From: Eublepharis macularius
Lineage: Eukaryota > Chordata > Lepidosauria > Squamata > Eublepharidae
Assembly: GCF_028583425.1 (NCBI RefSeq)
Contig: NC_072792.1
Location: 158,230,676-158,294,675, forward strand
Direction of reading: 5' to 3'
Length of the DNA: 64,000 nucleotides
Part shown: in pieces, positions 10,590-22,018 of the stretch
Position numbering within the stretch: the stretch's first letter is position 1
Layout of the letters: each line of letters begins with the position of its first letter
Translations under genes and position numbers: made by a program
Notes under the pieces: generated by a model
Databases searched by the model: none
Told to the model about the DNA's origin: nothing
The model's input: the letters and a program-made list of their open reading frames with translations, nothing else

Positions 10590-11640
10590 TTTGGTCACCT
10601 TGGATGACCTTTGCTAGGGACAACATCCTTGAAGAACTATTTCATAGCTACATGAAACTGCTGGGAAAGGTCATCTGGAGATTTGGATGAAATGCAACTC
10701 TTGTCTTCTCCATCTTAACCAGATGAGGCTGTTGCTGTGCTGAATTAGTGTCTGGGGGAGGTAATGGGCTAGGAGAGGGCCAATAAATCAAGGCTCCATC
10801 TAGATAAGACTGAGGTGCTGTTGGTTGGTGTTGATGTTGTTGTGGAATTGGAAGACAGCCATCTATTCATTCAGATGGTCAAGTGTAAAGTGGAACCTTT
10901 AATCAGCTTCTGCAACCTTTCCTTGGGAAATGTGATCTGTCCACAGTGATCTCGTATCTGGTTATTTACAAGCTAGATTACTGTAATGCTCTTTACTTGG
11001 GGATGCCCTTGAAGACAGTTTGGAAACTTTAAATAGTCCAGAATGGAGCTGCAAGCTAGACTGAACTACAGGCAGTATATAACTCTAGTGCTTAAAGTTC
11101 TCCACCTTTTCATTTCCAATGGCAGTTCAAGAAGCTGGTTTTTACCCGTAGAGCCTCTCATGGCATAGTATCAAGGATCATGAAGGATCCACCTGTTCCC
11201 ATATTGTCCTTCCTGGGCACTGCCTTTTACATCTCAGGCCCCTTTTCAGATTCACCCACCTTCAAAGGTGGGGTGGATACTCATGAAGGTAGGGCCTCTT
11301 TGGTAGGTGCTCCCTGGCTCTGGAATGTCCTCTGCCTTGCTCTGCACCTTCATTGAACAACTTTTGGCACCAGGATAAGATTTTCCCCCAGCTCTTTTTT
11401 CAGTTGAATAGATTGTTCTCTCCTGTAGGTTATCATCATCATTATTTTTATTCAGTTATATGCTATTTGCTCTAAAGCAGCTGCTGTTTTGTTGTTTTTG
11501 TGATTTTAGCTGTTTTGTTGATTTTTGCTTGATATTATATCATTTTGATGGCTGATGGAATTAAATCACTATTCTGTTTTAGTACTGTTGTATTGTATTA
11601 TACACAGCCTCATGTGCAGAGGCAATATATAAATGCATAA
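10590..11640 (+). mobile_element. L2-type LINE, 3' half, decayed
   Basis: The order of conserved phrases is that of the C-terminal reverse-transcriptase region of L2 elements. Text for 'gataagactgaggtgctgtt' is followed by 'agattactgtaatgctct', 'tccagaatggagctgcaa' and 'ggctctggaatgtcctc'. These correspond to the family's DKTEVL, DYCNAL, VQNAAAR and LWN-type motifs. The frame is interrupted many times, so it is inactive. The tail at about 11600-11640 ('atatataaatgcataaat') fits a LINE 3' end. Confidence 0.75.
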
Positions 11641-12792
11641 ATTGCATAGGCTTCCAGTCTGCATGCATACCATTGGGCCTGGCTACAATGGCTGCATCTC
11701 TACCATTAAATAAATGGGAATTTTGGAAGGAATGGAATCAAACAAAATTTAGATTTGAGACTGGAAGTCAAAGAGATAATGCAATAAATGTTTTTATTGC
11801 TTGTCTGCCTAATTCAGGCCAAGTAAGAAGCTTCCTAAGTCGCCCCGGAAAGCCTAAAATGCAAGATCAGCCTGGCAGAGTACCAACAGCTATACATGTA
11901 CAGTCTGAAAATGTCATTCAAGCCCATGAAAGTCTCTTGGTTTTGTTTAATTCACTGAAAGCATCTTCCCCAGATCACTACACCAAAAAGTTACCTACTA
12001 TAAATATTTCTGGGTGGGGAGTGGTGGGTTGCAATTTGAGCACCAACTGTGCTTGCTCAAGTGCTGAGCGAACAGAGTGGATATTATTTCAATAACGTGA
12101 GTTAGGTTCTGCCGCAATAATTTGGAACAAGTGTTTTTTCCAGCGATGTTTATCATTTGCTGTTTTGTCATAGATTGTTAACATATTTCTATTAGTGCAT
12201 CCAGTTTGATCTTGTGCATAAGGTCTTGGCTGTTTGATTTAAAGATGTTAAAAGTAACATGTTAAGTTCCAATATGGAATCTTGTGAAGAACACAAGCTA
12301 CATAGTTTCCCATGATTCCAAGCAAAAGACTGATCACATGGCAAAAGTGTTCCAGGACTGTACCACTGCAGACTGCAAGTGCAGAAATTCAACTCAAATG
12401 TCCGTATTCTACTAATGGTAACAGTTCTATATGATTGCCCTAATTAATGTAGTTGCATGAATGCTGCAGGCCCTTATTAAATATTATATATGACATAAGT
12501 ACCACAACAGCATATTGACAGCAATCATTTCCAATGGATATGTTTACAAATAGTTCATACCACAGTGAATACAACCTATATTAGATATCTAATTCATACA
12601 TTTACTGTTTATTCATTCTAATCATAGCCTGCATGTTTCCACACCATGAGAAAAAAATACATATTAAGCTGGTAATTTATTATTGTAAAAACTTCAGTTT
12701 TCACACAAATATTTAGGCCTGTGTGTGTGATAATTACTTGCCAGTTTCTCAGCTTTCACTCTCTGTTTGTAATAATGCTGTTCTTATTGTAG
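11641..12792. other. Upstream intron of GJA3, nothing recognised
   Basis: This is unique-looking AT-rich sequence. A 140-codon open frame (11673-12095) has no family resemblance and lies in LINE-adjacent sequence; I treat it as chance. The last bases before 12793 form a splice acceptor. Confidence 0.5.
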
Positions 12793-12809
12793 GTTAGAGA
12801 TCTGAAACA
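12781..12809 (+). promoter_or_regulatory. GJA3: Splice acceptor and 17-nt 5' leader of GJA3
   Basis: A pyrimidine-rich 'ttcttattgtag' ends with AG at 12791-12792, followed by a 17-nt untranslated leader and the start codon. The ATG context (A at -3, G at +4) is strong. This matches the known vertebrate structure in which the connexin frame sits in the second exon just after the acceptor. Confidence 0.7.
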
Positions 12810-14327
12810 ATGGGTGACTGGAACTTTCTGGGGAGACTATTAGAGAAGGCACAAGAGCACTCAACGGTTATTGGCAAAGTTTGGCTGACGGTACTATTTA
12901 TCTTCAGGATCTTGGTGTTGGGGGCCGCGGCTGAGGAAGTCTGGGGAGATGAGCAGTCGGACTTTACGTGCAACACACAGCAACCTGGCTGTGAGAACGT
13001 TTGTTATGACGAAGCCTTTCCGATCTCCCACATACGCTTCTGGGTGCTACAGATCATCTTTGTCTCCACACCAACCCTCATCTACCTGGGTCATGTGCTC
13101 CACATTGTGCGCATGGAGGAGAAAAAAAAAGAGAAGGAAGAGGAGATGAGGAAACTAGTGAATAGTGAATACCTGGGGAGGTCGGAAGCAGAATCTGGTG
13201 GTGGTGACCACAGTAGCGGTAACAAAGCTCCTCCACAGAAAGAAGAGAAGCAGCCACTCTGTGATGAGCATGGCAGGATTCGCATGGCAGGAGCTCTGCT
13301 ACGCACATACGTATTCAACATTATTTTTAAAACTCTGTTTGAAATAGCCTTCATTGTGGGCCAATATTTCCTTTATGGCTTTGAGCTGAAGCCGCTGTAC
13401 CGCTGCAGCCGCTGGCCCTGCCCAAACACTGTGGATTGCTTCATTTCACGCCCCACAGAGAAGACCATCTTCATCATCTTCATGCTGGCGGTCGCCTCTC
13501 TCTCTCTGCTGCTCAACATGCTCGAGATATACCACTTGGGGTGGAAGAAGCTCAGGCAGGGCATGTCCAGCAGACTCCACCAAGAACCACCCATCACCAC
13601 CACCATTGCATCAATCTCAGAAGCGGAAGACTCGAAACCCACCTCTCTGTCGGCTTTGCCATCAACAGCACCACCAGTGCCTGTTCCCTCTATCACTGTG
13701 CCTGAGACTCGCGCCATCACTCCGGTTTTTCAGCAAACCGGGTTGCCACAGTATGCTGAGGCTTTGTCTGCATCCCACCCAGCCTCTGCCTCAACCTCCT
13801 TGGCTAGCTACCCAAGGGGGCCACCGATTAGTGAGGAGAGGCATAAAGTCACCAGGAACAATACAGTCTCTACTCCCTTAGCAAGTACATCTTCCATCCC
13901 TTCACCCTCACCAATCATCAACTCCTACTTCAACAGCTGCAGTCATGAGCTGGCTGATGAGCAGAACTGGGCCAATTTGGCAGTTGAGCAGCAGAGGAAA
14001 CTGCCAGTCTCCAGTTCGTCTTCCTCGACCACCCGGAGCAGCCTCCAACAGTCACCGCTTGAGCAAGAAGAGCCCAGTGAGCACCCTCCGCCCCCACTTT
14101 CTCTGTCACCTACAGCTGCTACCAACAGCAGTAGCATGAGCACCAGTCTGAGCAGGGGAAGTAGCAGCAAGTGGGATGGAGATGGAGAAGAGGAGGAACG
14201 ACCCGTGTCAGCTACCCACACCCTGGTGGAGATGCACGAGCCGCCTCTGCTCATAGACACACGCCGCCTGAGCAGGGCTAGTAAGTCAAGCAGCAGTAGA
14301 GCCAGGTCCGATGACTTGACCGTGTAG
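12810..14327 (+). CDS. GJA3: Connexin 46/56, gap junction alpha-3 protein
   Basis: This 505-residue connexin forms lens-fibre gap-junction channels in the plasma membrane, usually with Cx50. Visible parts in order: N-terminal helix [14 protein letters not shown]1 about 21-41; first extracellular loop with the C-x6-C-x3-C signature (C54, C61, C65); TM2 about 77-98; a charged cytoplasmic loop with a KKKEKEEE stretch (about 100-158); TM3 about 163-190; second loop with C-x4-C-x5-C (C199, C204, C210); TM4 about 218-243; then a long Ser/Thr/Pro-rich cytoplasmic tail ending SDDLTV. The channel core (such as [19 protein letters not shown] and FELKPLYRC) marks GJA3 rather than GJA8. Length is close to chicken Cx56 and longer than human Cx46 (about 435). 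The frame is whole, in one exon. The neighbour ZMYM2 supports orthology. The tail aligns poorly outside EQNWANLA and its end. Confidence 0.97.
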   Translation: MGDWNFLGRLLEKAQEHSTVIGKVWLTVLFIFRILVLGAAAEEVWGDEQSDFTCNTQQPGCENVCYDEAFPISHIRFWVLQIIFVSTPTLIYLGHVLHIVRMEEKKKEKEEEMRKLVNSEYLGRSEAESGGGDHSSGNKAPPQKEEKQPLCDEHGRIRMAGALLRTYVFNIIFKTLFEIAFIVGQYFLYGFELKPLYRCSRWPCPNTVDCFISRPTEKTIFIIFMLAVASLSLLLNMLEIYHLGWKKLRQGMSSRLHQEPPITTTIASISEAEDSKPTSLSALPSTAPPVPVPSITVPETRAITPVFQQTGLPQYAEALSASHPASASTSLASYPRGPPISEERHKVTRNNTVSTPLASTSSIPSPSPIINSYFNSCSHELADEQNWANLAVEQQRKLPVSSSSSSTTRSSLQQSPLEQEEPSEHPPPPLSLSPTAATNSSSMSTSLSRGSSSKWDGDGEEEERPVSATHTLVEMHEPPLLIDTRRLSRASKSSSSRARSDDLTV

Positions 14328-15520
14328 CTTGATCCCCATCCCATTTGCTGGGAGATGTAGTTGATGAAGATAGCAAAGTGTAAAGAAGAAGCATGCCAGA
14401 GTGGGGCAGGGGTTAAGCTAGGCTCAACCCCTGGACAGGGAATTGGGGAGGCCAGTATTCCAAACTTTGAAGCTTGTGGTTCTTGCACTCTGTGGGTTGT
14501 AGTGGGGAGGGATAAATATCAGTTTTTCAGTAGGTCAGGTGTGGCTGAATCACAGCCCACTGGCCAAGGGACCAATCGCAATCAGATCATGAGCAAGGAG
14601 AGAGATTTTCACAGGTGACGGGTGCAGGCAGCAACTAAGAGCATGCTGTTGTGATGATGTAGCCCCAAGAACAATGTTTAGTAAACATTTTAGTCCTCAC
14701 ACCTGTCATCTCACCTGTATCCTTACTGCCCTTATGTTTCCTTACATAGGTTTGCATCTAGAGGCATTTTCCTTCCTCTTAACCCCAGCACCCACCCACA
14801 TATTGCTTCCATGAACATTAAGCTAATGTCAGATCATTAACTGCATTCTTGATCCTTATTATAAACAAAGTCATTTTCAGTATTTTCCATTTAATCACTG
14901 CAGCTTTCTACTGTTGACAAATTGCTGATTTCCATTGCCTCTAGACTGGGCAATACTGGGGTAATCCCGGCAGTAGATTTTAGCATTCATCTAATCTTTC
15001 TTTTAATTTGATTCGGCCTTCTTCTTTTTTGATTTGTGTCCAGCTTGAGTGTCTACCCAGTGTTAAACCACAATCACGTGTTTTAAATTCATGTGTCTTT
15101 TTTTTTAAAAAAAGATATATGTTTGGTTGCATTTTTTAAAATTACTTCTAGAACAATGAGTAACTAAAGAAGCAATCCTAAGCACATCTATTCAGAAGTA
15201 AGTCCCATTTTATTCACTGGAGCTTACTCCCAAGAAAGTGTTCTTAGGACTGTAGCCTAAAACATCTCAAAATGCATGACAGAATTCTGGATTAAAAACT
15301 AAGAAAACTGCTGTGCAAAATTATAGGACAAACGATTTTTAAATGAGTAGACTAGTTTGAACTAGTTGAGAATACCTAGAGCACAATCCAGCCACCATTA
15401 AATACTTCCAAGTCCCATCGGTTTCAGAGTAAGTACTTACTCAAGGGGGCTTTGAAGCTGCTGAATCCTGTCCAGCCAACACCCTCTGTTGGAATAAAAT
15501 GCATTCCGTAAAAGCCATAA
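14328..15520 (+). other. GJA3: Probable GJA3 3' untranslated region
   Basis: Non-coding sequence follows the TAG stop. The first canonical AATAAA is at 15493-15498, with further ones at 15844 (inside repeat-like sequence) and 17298. The true cleavage site cannot be chosen from sequence alone. The segment includes the source of the 31-bp copy found at 15733-15763. Confidence 0.4.
15165..15260. mobile_element. Short palindromic MITE copy
   Basis: 'aagcaatcctaagcacatc' on the left and 'gttcttaggactgtagcc' on the right are inverted counterparts, with 'gaagtaagtcccattttatt' and 'ggagcttactccca' inside. It is the best-preserved member of the AATCCTAA family in the window. Confidence 0.7.
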
Positions 15521-15725
15521 ACAGCCAAGTGAAAAAGTAAAACTAAGAGCTGACACCTAAATATTTCATAATAATCCAACAGTTTCAGAGTCCTTGAGAT
15601 TTTTAGTTTTTATTTTATTTTATTCTTACAGAATAACAGAAGGGGAACTAAAACGCAGCCATCTCTTTCTCTCTTTGTAGTCATCCATGGCCAGCTACGG
15701 TGTAGTTACCTTATCCCATCCCAGC

Positions 15726-15773
15726 TAAATTATGGGGAGGGATAAATATCAGTTTTTCAGTAGTAAATTATGG
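15726..15773 (+). repeat. 28-bp insertion flanked by 10-bp direct repeats, copied from GJA3 3' flank
   Basis: TAAATTATGG stands at 15726-15735 and again at 15764-15773. Between them are 28 bp which, with three preceding bases, are identical to 14503-14533 just downstream of GJA3 (31 of 31 matches, same strand). The arrangement looks like one event that copied nearby sequence into a duplicated target. Confidence 0.8.
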
Positions 15774-15894
15774 ATATGTCCATGTCTTGGGGTAACGTTT
15801 GATTAATTAAAATGGTGCTATGGCAGAATATAAATCTAAATTAAATAAATGTAATAGTTGTTTTAAGAAATGCAAATGTTACCTTGTGACATAC

Positions 15895-15956
15895 ATGCTA
15901 TTTCTTGGGGGTCGCCATAAATTAGTTGTGACTTAATGGCACTTTACACACACATA
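15895..15956 (+). mobile_element. BovB / Sauria-SINE 3' tail
   Basis: 'gggtcgccataaattagttg' followed by 'tgacttaatggcactttaca' and CACACA is the 3' end of squamate BovB elements and the SINEs that use them. Only the tail remains. Confidence 0.7.
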
Positions 15957-18326
15957 CTTTTCAGCAATAAGGCTTTCTCTGGAAAGAAATGATCATTTAT
16001 TCACCAGTGAGCCCAGGACTGAGAAAGGTTTGTGCTTTTAGCTTTGTGCTGCCAAGCTTGTGTCTTGGGGGTGGGAGGGGGAACACAGCCATTTTGTGCA
16101 TTAAAAGCACTACTTAATACGATCATGCACACTAGTCCTAATCCATATATTTGGAGCAGCAGTTTGGGCATGGATGGACAAACAGTGCCTACTAGTGTGC
16201 CAATATGGAGCGCGCAGCATTCTCTATGGGGCAAAGTATGCAGTTTCTATGTGCCTTGCCAAATTCTGGGTGTAGCCTCTTCCCATACCACCACCAGTTA
16301 CCTAAGTAGGCTTTTGGACACCTGGTAAAGTAGAGCTGCCTATAGAACCTCCACTTGGATGCTTGACTCCCTTTCTCTAACCAAGGAGCCTTGCACCAAT
16401 GAAAGAAACCTTCCTCTGAAAGAACAACTCCATGTTTCCAAATGGAGAATGCTTTCCTTGGATAAGGGTGAAAGAAGATCAGAAGACTGCCATGGTAATG
16501 TGTGTAAGTTCTTGGTTTAAGCCCTGTTAGAACACCATTATGTACAACATTCTGCTCTCAGCATTGTCTGTGCAATTCTGCTGACACAATTGTAAAACCA
16601 GCAATGTTGTATAAGCAAAGATGAGATCGGAATGTCATTTCTGTGTGTTTTTTTAACGTACTGTCTGGAACTTAAAACAATTAATATTGTCAAGGCAGCA
16701 TCATGAGCTTTTTTATCTCAAATAAGTTTTTTTTTAAAAAAAACCAGAATTGCATAAATGTCTTCTGGGAGAAATTCTGTACTCATGTATTGCTTTGTAA
16801 AGAGTGATTTTGCCAAATTTTTTTTCCAGGTTTATATTTAATGAGTGATGCTCCTTTTTAAGTATTAAAAAAAATTAGGAAAGTAGGCTGGGATGCAAGA
16901 TTTGCTTGGAATCTCTTTAATCCCTGTTCAGGGGTAGTTACGAGTCCACTGTCTTTTCTGCTCACAAAAAAGGGACAAGGAAGTGTCCTCTTTTCAAATA
17001 CATGATCATGCAAAAGATATTTGTGAATTCAATTGGCTAATGGTTGCACCATTCACTTATTACAATTCTACCTCTCTTGGGGGAACATGAGAAAAATACT
17101 TTGGGAGCAGATTCCAGAATGTTTTATTCTTATCAAAATCAATACCCAAAACTTTCTAGACACAAAAGTAATGAGTTGAAAGTGATAAATAGTAAGGAAA
17201 AGTAATAAGGAAGGTGATCACTGCTGAGTTCAATTTAAGTAACTGTATATGTACAAACATTCAAAAACATTTGTGTGAAGTCTCTGTTTTTGAACAAAAT
17301 AAACTCAGTTTACTGCTTTCAACCAATTTAGAATTCGCTCAAGAGTCCAATCTACACCTACACATATAACTACTTCTCCTGAGAGAAATGTGTACAGTTA
17401 TCTGGTATTTTGTTCAGAACACAATTTGAGGAGGGGAAAAACAACAACGTAATAATGAAGAGGTACTCTTTCTCTTGGTTCCTCGTTCTGGAATTTTCAT
17501 GTCTTGCCTTTAGAGTAACTCATAAAGTAACTCCTATTTTTTTTAAGTATTCCAAGACTCTATATCAATTAAAGGAAGACATTGTTGAGAACAGATATTC
17601 TGTTTTAAAATATACTCTCTTTTGAAGTCAATAGACTTGGAAGGGGCAACTACTTAGGATGGCACTGTTTGAATCTTTAAATCTCCCTAACAAGTACAAA
17701 ATTCAGAAACATTAGCTATATCTAGATGTGAATCCTACTGACTGCAATGGTGTCATCATTGTACAGTTAGTGTTGTTTATTTGTGCATAGATATGTGCTG
17801 GGTTCTGGCCTAAATGCTTAACTGGGAATAAACCCCATTGAATTCAGATGCCTCTGGATACACATGCATAGGATCAAGCTGCACGTATTCACGAAATAGT
17901 CTTATGGGTGGAATAACATCCAGGTAGGCTGCTGCCTAACACTGGGCAGTGGGGGAAATTTTAATGGGAAAATGGTGTATGGGCGCATCTGTGTATGTGC
18001 ATGCTGAATTCTTCCTCTCCATTCCACTTCCATCCGGCCTTTCTTCCCAGCTGTTTTACTTCCCATATGAACTGTGAGACTGGGAAATGAGCCTGGTTGG
18101 GGTTGAAAGCTATGCGGCAGATGGAGGAAGGATTTGGCAATTTCCTCTACTGCTTTTCCAATGGGATTGATCTCTATTTACACTTACGGACACTTAGCCA
18201 CATATGAGTGATAATTAGGAAACCTTTAATATTGCTTACCAGTATTCAAAGTATGTCATATACAGTATTATGTTACAGTTCTTAAAAACAGTTTTGTCTG
18301 GTAGAAATATTACTCTCATGATTGCA
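15957..18326. other. Intergenic, little recognised
   Basis: Mostly unique AT-rich sequence. A degraded palindromic-MITE piece lies at about 17810-17885 ('gggaataaaccccattgaat', 'cataggatcaagctgcac'). Poly-T and poly-A runs occur at 16725-16745. No gene is supported. Confidence 0.45.
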
Positions 18327-18523
18327 AAGCTACAAGTGACGCCTGACACAGGTTGGACATTTGTCAGCTTCCCTCAAGTTTTGATGGGAAATGTAGGCAT
18401 CCTGGTCTTGCAGCTGTAATGGAGAGCCAAGCTGTAAAACCAGGACGCCTACATTTCCCATCAAAACTTGCGGTAAGCTGACAAGTGTCCAACCTGTGTA
18501 AGGCGTCACTTGTAGCTTGGCTC
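18327..18523. mobile_element. Hairpin MITE, copy 1
   Basis: The left end 'aagctacaagtgacgcctga' mirrors the right end 'aggcgtcacttgtagctt'. Both arms carry 'acatttcccatcaaaactt' or its complement, and arm pairing continues for about 90 bp around a short loop near 18420. A second copy is at 35188-35404. There is no coding capacity; this is a non-autonomous DNA transposon of the long-TIR type. Confidence 0.85.
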
Positions 18524-18544
18524 TTAGTGTGAGGCTGCAAACCT

Positions 18545-18615
18545 GAGGATAGTTTCCTGGGAGTAAGCCCTTCTGAAGAACATGGGGCTTACTTCTGAGT
18601 AGACATGTTTCAGCT
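18545..18615. mobile_element. Short palindromic MITE fragment
   Basis: 'cctgggagtaagcccttctg' and 'ggggcttacttctgagtaga' are inverted halves of the same short family as 15165-15260. Confidence 0.55.
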
Positions 18616-18754
18616 TGCTCCCTGAGTTGCCTAAGGCCACACAGTGAAATTGTGGTAAAGGTGAGCTTCAGACAGGAATTTTTTGGAATCAGTGGCTCCA
18701 AGCCATGGTAACTAAAGGAAACCTCCACATTTAGAGGTAGTAAACTTCTGAATA

Positions 18755-18880
18755 TCAGTACCAGGAGGGGAAGACCTTGGCCTCTATGCCTTGTGGTTGG
18801 CCCTCCCTAACAACTGGTTGATCATTGTGTAGAACAGGATACGGGATAAGATTGGTCTGATCTAGCAGGGCTCTTCTGTT
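18755..18880 (-). mobile_element. Fragment of the 'ctggatcagaccattggtcc' repeat, inverted
   Basis: On the minus strand it reads the start of the repeat found at 2279-2715. The plus-strand words 'gggataagattggtctgatc' and 'agcagggctcttctg' are the complements. It covers only the first 120 bp or so of the family. Confidence 0.6.
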
Positions 18881-19142
18881 TTTATTTACATCTTAGTTCT
18901 TAGTCTGGAGGAGCTCTGCCGCCACCACCATGAACAGTTCTGTATTATTTCTCAAGACTGAAACCTCATTACCTTGCAAATGAAGCCAATATTTTTGATT
19001 CAGAAATAATTCATCTTCAGCAGGAATGCAGGTAAACTAGATAAGTGATGTGGAATATTGTTACCCATTACACATTTAAATATATTAAATAGATGCAAAA
19101 TCATTGAAATAAAGGACATGACAGAGTGAAGAGAAAGGTTCC

Positions 19143-19230
19143 GTCAGTGCAATCCTAAACAGATTTAAACCTTCTAAACCCTTTGACTTCAATGGATTTT
19201 AAAGGGTGTACCTCTGTTTAGGATTAATCT
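19143..19230. mobile_element. Short palindromic MITE copy
   Basis: 'cagtgcaatcctaaacagat' and 'cctctgtttaggattaatc' form its inverted ends, with 'cttcaatggattttaaaggg' inside. It belongs to the AATCCTAA family. Confidence 0.65.
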
Positions 19231-21604
19231 CTTTTTCAAATTATCAAACGGATACCTTGGGTTTGATCAAGAGTTTTATAGTTTTATCAGTGAATACCAA
19301 AAATCCCTTAAACATTTATAGCTGCACAGTTTGTTTTTTCTATCTTGGGTTTAGTGAAAAGGTCCTAGTACACTGCACTATTCACCCATCTTGTACTCTA
19401 GGTATTTATTTTTCATGATGGCTAAAATAGTTTTATATTCATAGGTTCTTCCACCATTGACTTTGAACTGTTTGCAAAAATATAACACCGAATATAGACA
19501 CCATGCATCCAATACATAACTCCCAAGGTGCGATGCTATAACTGTGATTGCTGTATCTTGAGATGCCAAAAAAGCAGTTATTAAAGCCAACGCAAGGCCT
19601 GCCAGGGTTCCCAGGTACTGTAGCAAAAAACCCCAAACAATCTGAGGATTCCCACAAGGTTTCAGTAGCAAATGCCAGTGTATCACTAGAAGCAATATTC
19701 CTTATGCTGACAGAATTTCCTGGCACATTTCTCCTAGGAGTTGAATCATGAGAGGGGATGTAATATGCCATCCTCGTACCAGAATGTGATTATTTCTGAG
19801 TTCCATTAAGGACAGCAGGCCGGGGGTTGGAGAATTACTTTGGAGAGGAACTGGAGTTTCTACTTCTGTGGAACCCTCATAGACCTGTATCTACATAACT
19901 TTATGTAGCAGAGGAATATTTAGGATCAAATTCACATGTACCCTTCCCCCACTCAAAGGACAGTGAGTGAAAAAAAATTAAGGCATTTAAAAGAAAATCA
20001 AATTTATGAACTGAATGATGAAAGGTTGATTTACAATTACATTTCAGTTTTCCTCTACTTTACAATACACATGTGATTTGGGACTAGTTATTCTTCCTTT
20101 AATCACAGTCTCTGATCCAGGGAGGTCTTGCATCAAGAAAGATCAGTAAAATTGTCCTTTTTTAACAAAATCAGTATTTTATAACCTTTTAACTTCTATT
20201 GATCCCCCCCCCGCAATACACACACACTTGTTAAGTTTAATTGATATTTGTTACTGATCTGCTGGCTTTTTAATTGAAGTGTTTTTATACTCTAATATGT
20301 TCACTTTGTCAAATAAGTTCTGTACTTGCAATTTGATTTTCTGACATTCAGTTATGCTACACAATGGCTTTTTTCTCCTCTGTAGGAACAACCTCTGTGT
20401 ATGAAAAGTAATGTGCAAAAGTTACGTCTATTGCATACTTTATAGGAAATGCCCCGATCCTATTGGTGTATAAAACAAATGTAGCCCTTCACTCCAGCTA
20501 CTTTTCTCCATGATCAGAAAAAAAAATCTGGCCAGGGAAAAGAAGCTATGGGGCGGTATGTGTAGGGAACATAAGCTGGGGGGCCTGAGGGCAATAAGAG
20601 GATTTTATTTGAAATACTCTGCATTTAATCATATTCCCCTTAAAGCCAATGACTTTACACAAATCAAGACACCAAAGGCAGTGATCATCAAAGTAATAGG
20701 GGTTTATTTCTTTCTGTTGACACATTGGTAGAAATGGGTAAAGACCAGTTCCATTGAGGGACTTTCAGCTCTAATTGTTTGCAGAATAATTGCTGTTTGT
20801 TTACAGAATATAAGATCAACGGTTAATACAAATAATTCTTCAGAAGTACATTCCTCCAGGAAACATGGCACCAACGGGCCTAAGTGACAGGACAAATCAG
20901 ATCTTGTAGTGGAGCCATACTTTTGTTATGAGTATAAAACCTAAGAGACTGCTTTTCTAAGGCAAAAGAAAATGAAAACAAAACAAATGTTGACATTCTT
21001 TCCTCACTGTAGGTTCATTGTGACCCGCTGCTTTATCTGAATTTACCCATCGAGGCAGAAATTGCCTCCTGTGCAAGAGGGCAACTTCAATAAGAGCTCA
21101 CATAGGTAAAAAGTCAAAAAAGTAAGTCCTTTTACAAGTGCACAGAGCCAGGGTTTCATACCCTTCACTTCTGTAGCATTCCCCTGGGAATTGTCCCATC
21201 CCATACTGCTACTTGATAGGTATTTAGCCCAGTCTTTCTTCCACAACACATATCTGCCGCCATAGCTGACAGTAAAACTCTTACTCATTTTGGAATTGCA
21301 CATTAGACTTTAAATACAGTGCCTCTGAAATTGATTGGTATTATGTGTTTTGCTTAAAAGGATCTGCAGATGTATCTGTCCTAAAGAAGGAGTTCATAAA
21401 CACTCAACATAAGAGCTCCTTGGATGTAAGGCAGAAGCAATAAAATTTCTGCTTAGAAATTTTTAATTTATTTAAGCTTTTATATTGCCTTTGCCCATAA
21501 TATGTGTTATAGAATTTTCTTTCATAGGGCTCATTGTACATTTATATGCAATCCAGTGATAGTTAACAAAATCCTATTGAAATCATTGAGAACAGATATA
21601 CTTG
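19231..21604. other. Intergenic, nothing firm
   Basis: No protein-like frame, RNA gene or clear element was found. A weak short-MITE remnant lies at about 21550-21604 ('gcaatccagtgatagtta', 'cttgggagtgag'). A C-rich run and CACACA stand at 20205-20226. Confidence 0.45.
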
Positions 21605-21832
21605 GGAGTGAGTAGTGGTTAAGAGTGCGGGACTCTAATCTGGAGAACCGGGTTTGATTCCTCACTCTTCCACTTGAAGCCAGCTGGGTGACCTTGGGTC
21701 AGTCACAGCCTCTCAGAGCTCTCAGCCCCATCCACCTCACAGAGTGTTTTGTTGTGGGGATAGTAACGACATACTTTGTAAACCGCTCTGAGTGGGTGTT
21801 AAGTCATCCTGAAGGGTGGTATATAAATTGAA

Positions 21833-21866
<34 letters not shown>

Positions 21867-21868
21867 AT
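21605..21868 (+). mobile_element. tRNA-derived SINE with (GTT)n tail
   Basis: 'gagtagtggttaagagtgcg' holds the A-box region and 'ggtttgattcc' the B box. The body ('ccttgggtcagtcacagcc', 'aaaccgctctgagtgggtg') and the 3' (GTT)n run of about 11 units complete it. The same subfamily occurs at 27430-27692 (minus) and 52503-52765. Confidence 0.85.
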
Positions 21869-21894
21869 TAATTTTATTGGAACTTGCTTTTGAC

Positions 21895-22018
21895 TAACAG
21901 AATTTGAATCCAGTGGCACCTTAGAGACCAACCAGATTTTCAGAATGTAAGCTTCTGTGTGTAAATCTGACTGGTCTTTAAGGCACCACTGGACTAAAAT
22001 CTTGCTGTTCTACAGCAC
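21895..22018. mobile_element. Foldback element, decayed
   Basis: 'gaatccagtggcaccttaga' and 'tctttaaggcaccactggac' are complementary arms around a short centre at about 21950. It is related to the foldback elements at 8252 and 10148 but shorter. Confidence 0.65.

Noticed and set aside
11673-12095. 140-codon plus-strand frame upstream of GJA3
   Set aside because: No recognised domain, weak start context, and position next to a decayed LINE; treated as chance.
13943-14488. 181-codon minus-strand frame
   Set aside because: It lies antisense to the Ser/Thr-rich tail of GJA3; Leu/Ser-rich composition is expected from the opposite strand.
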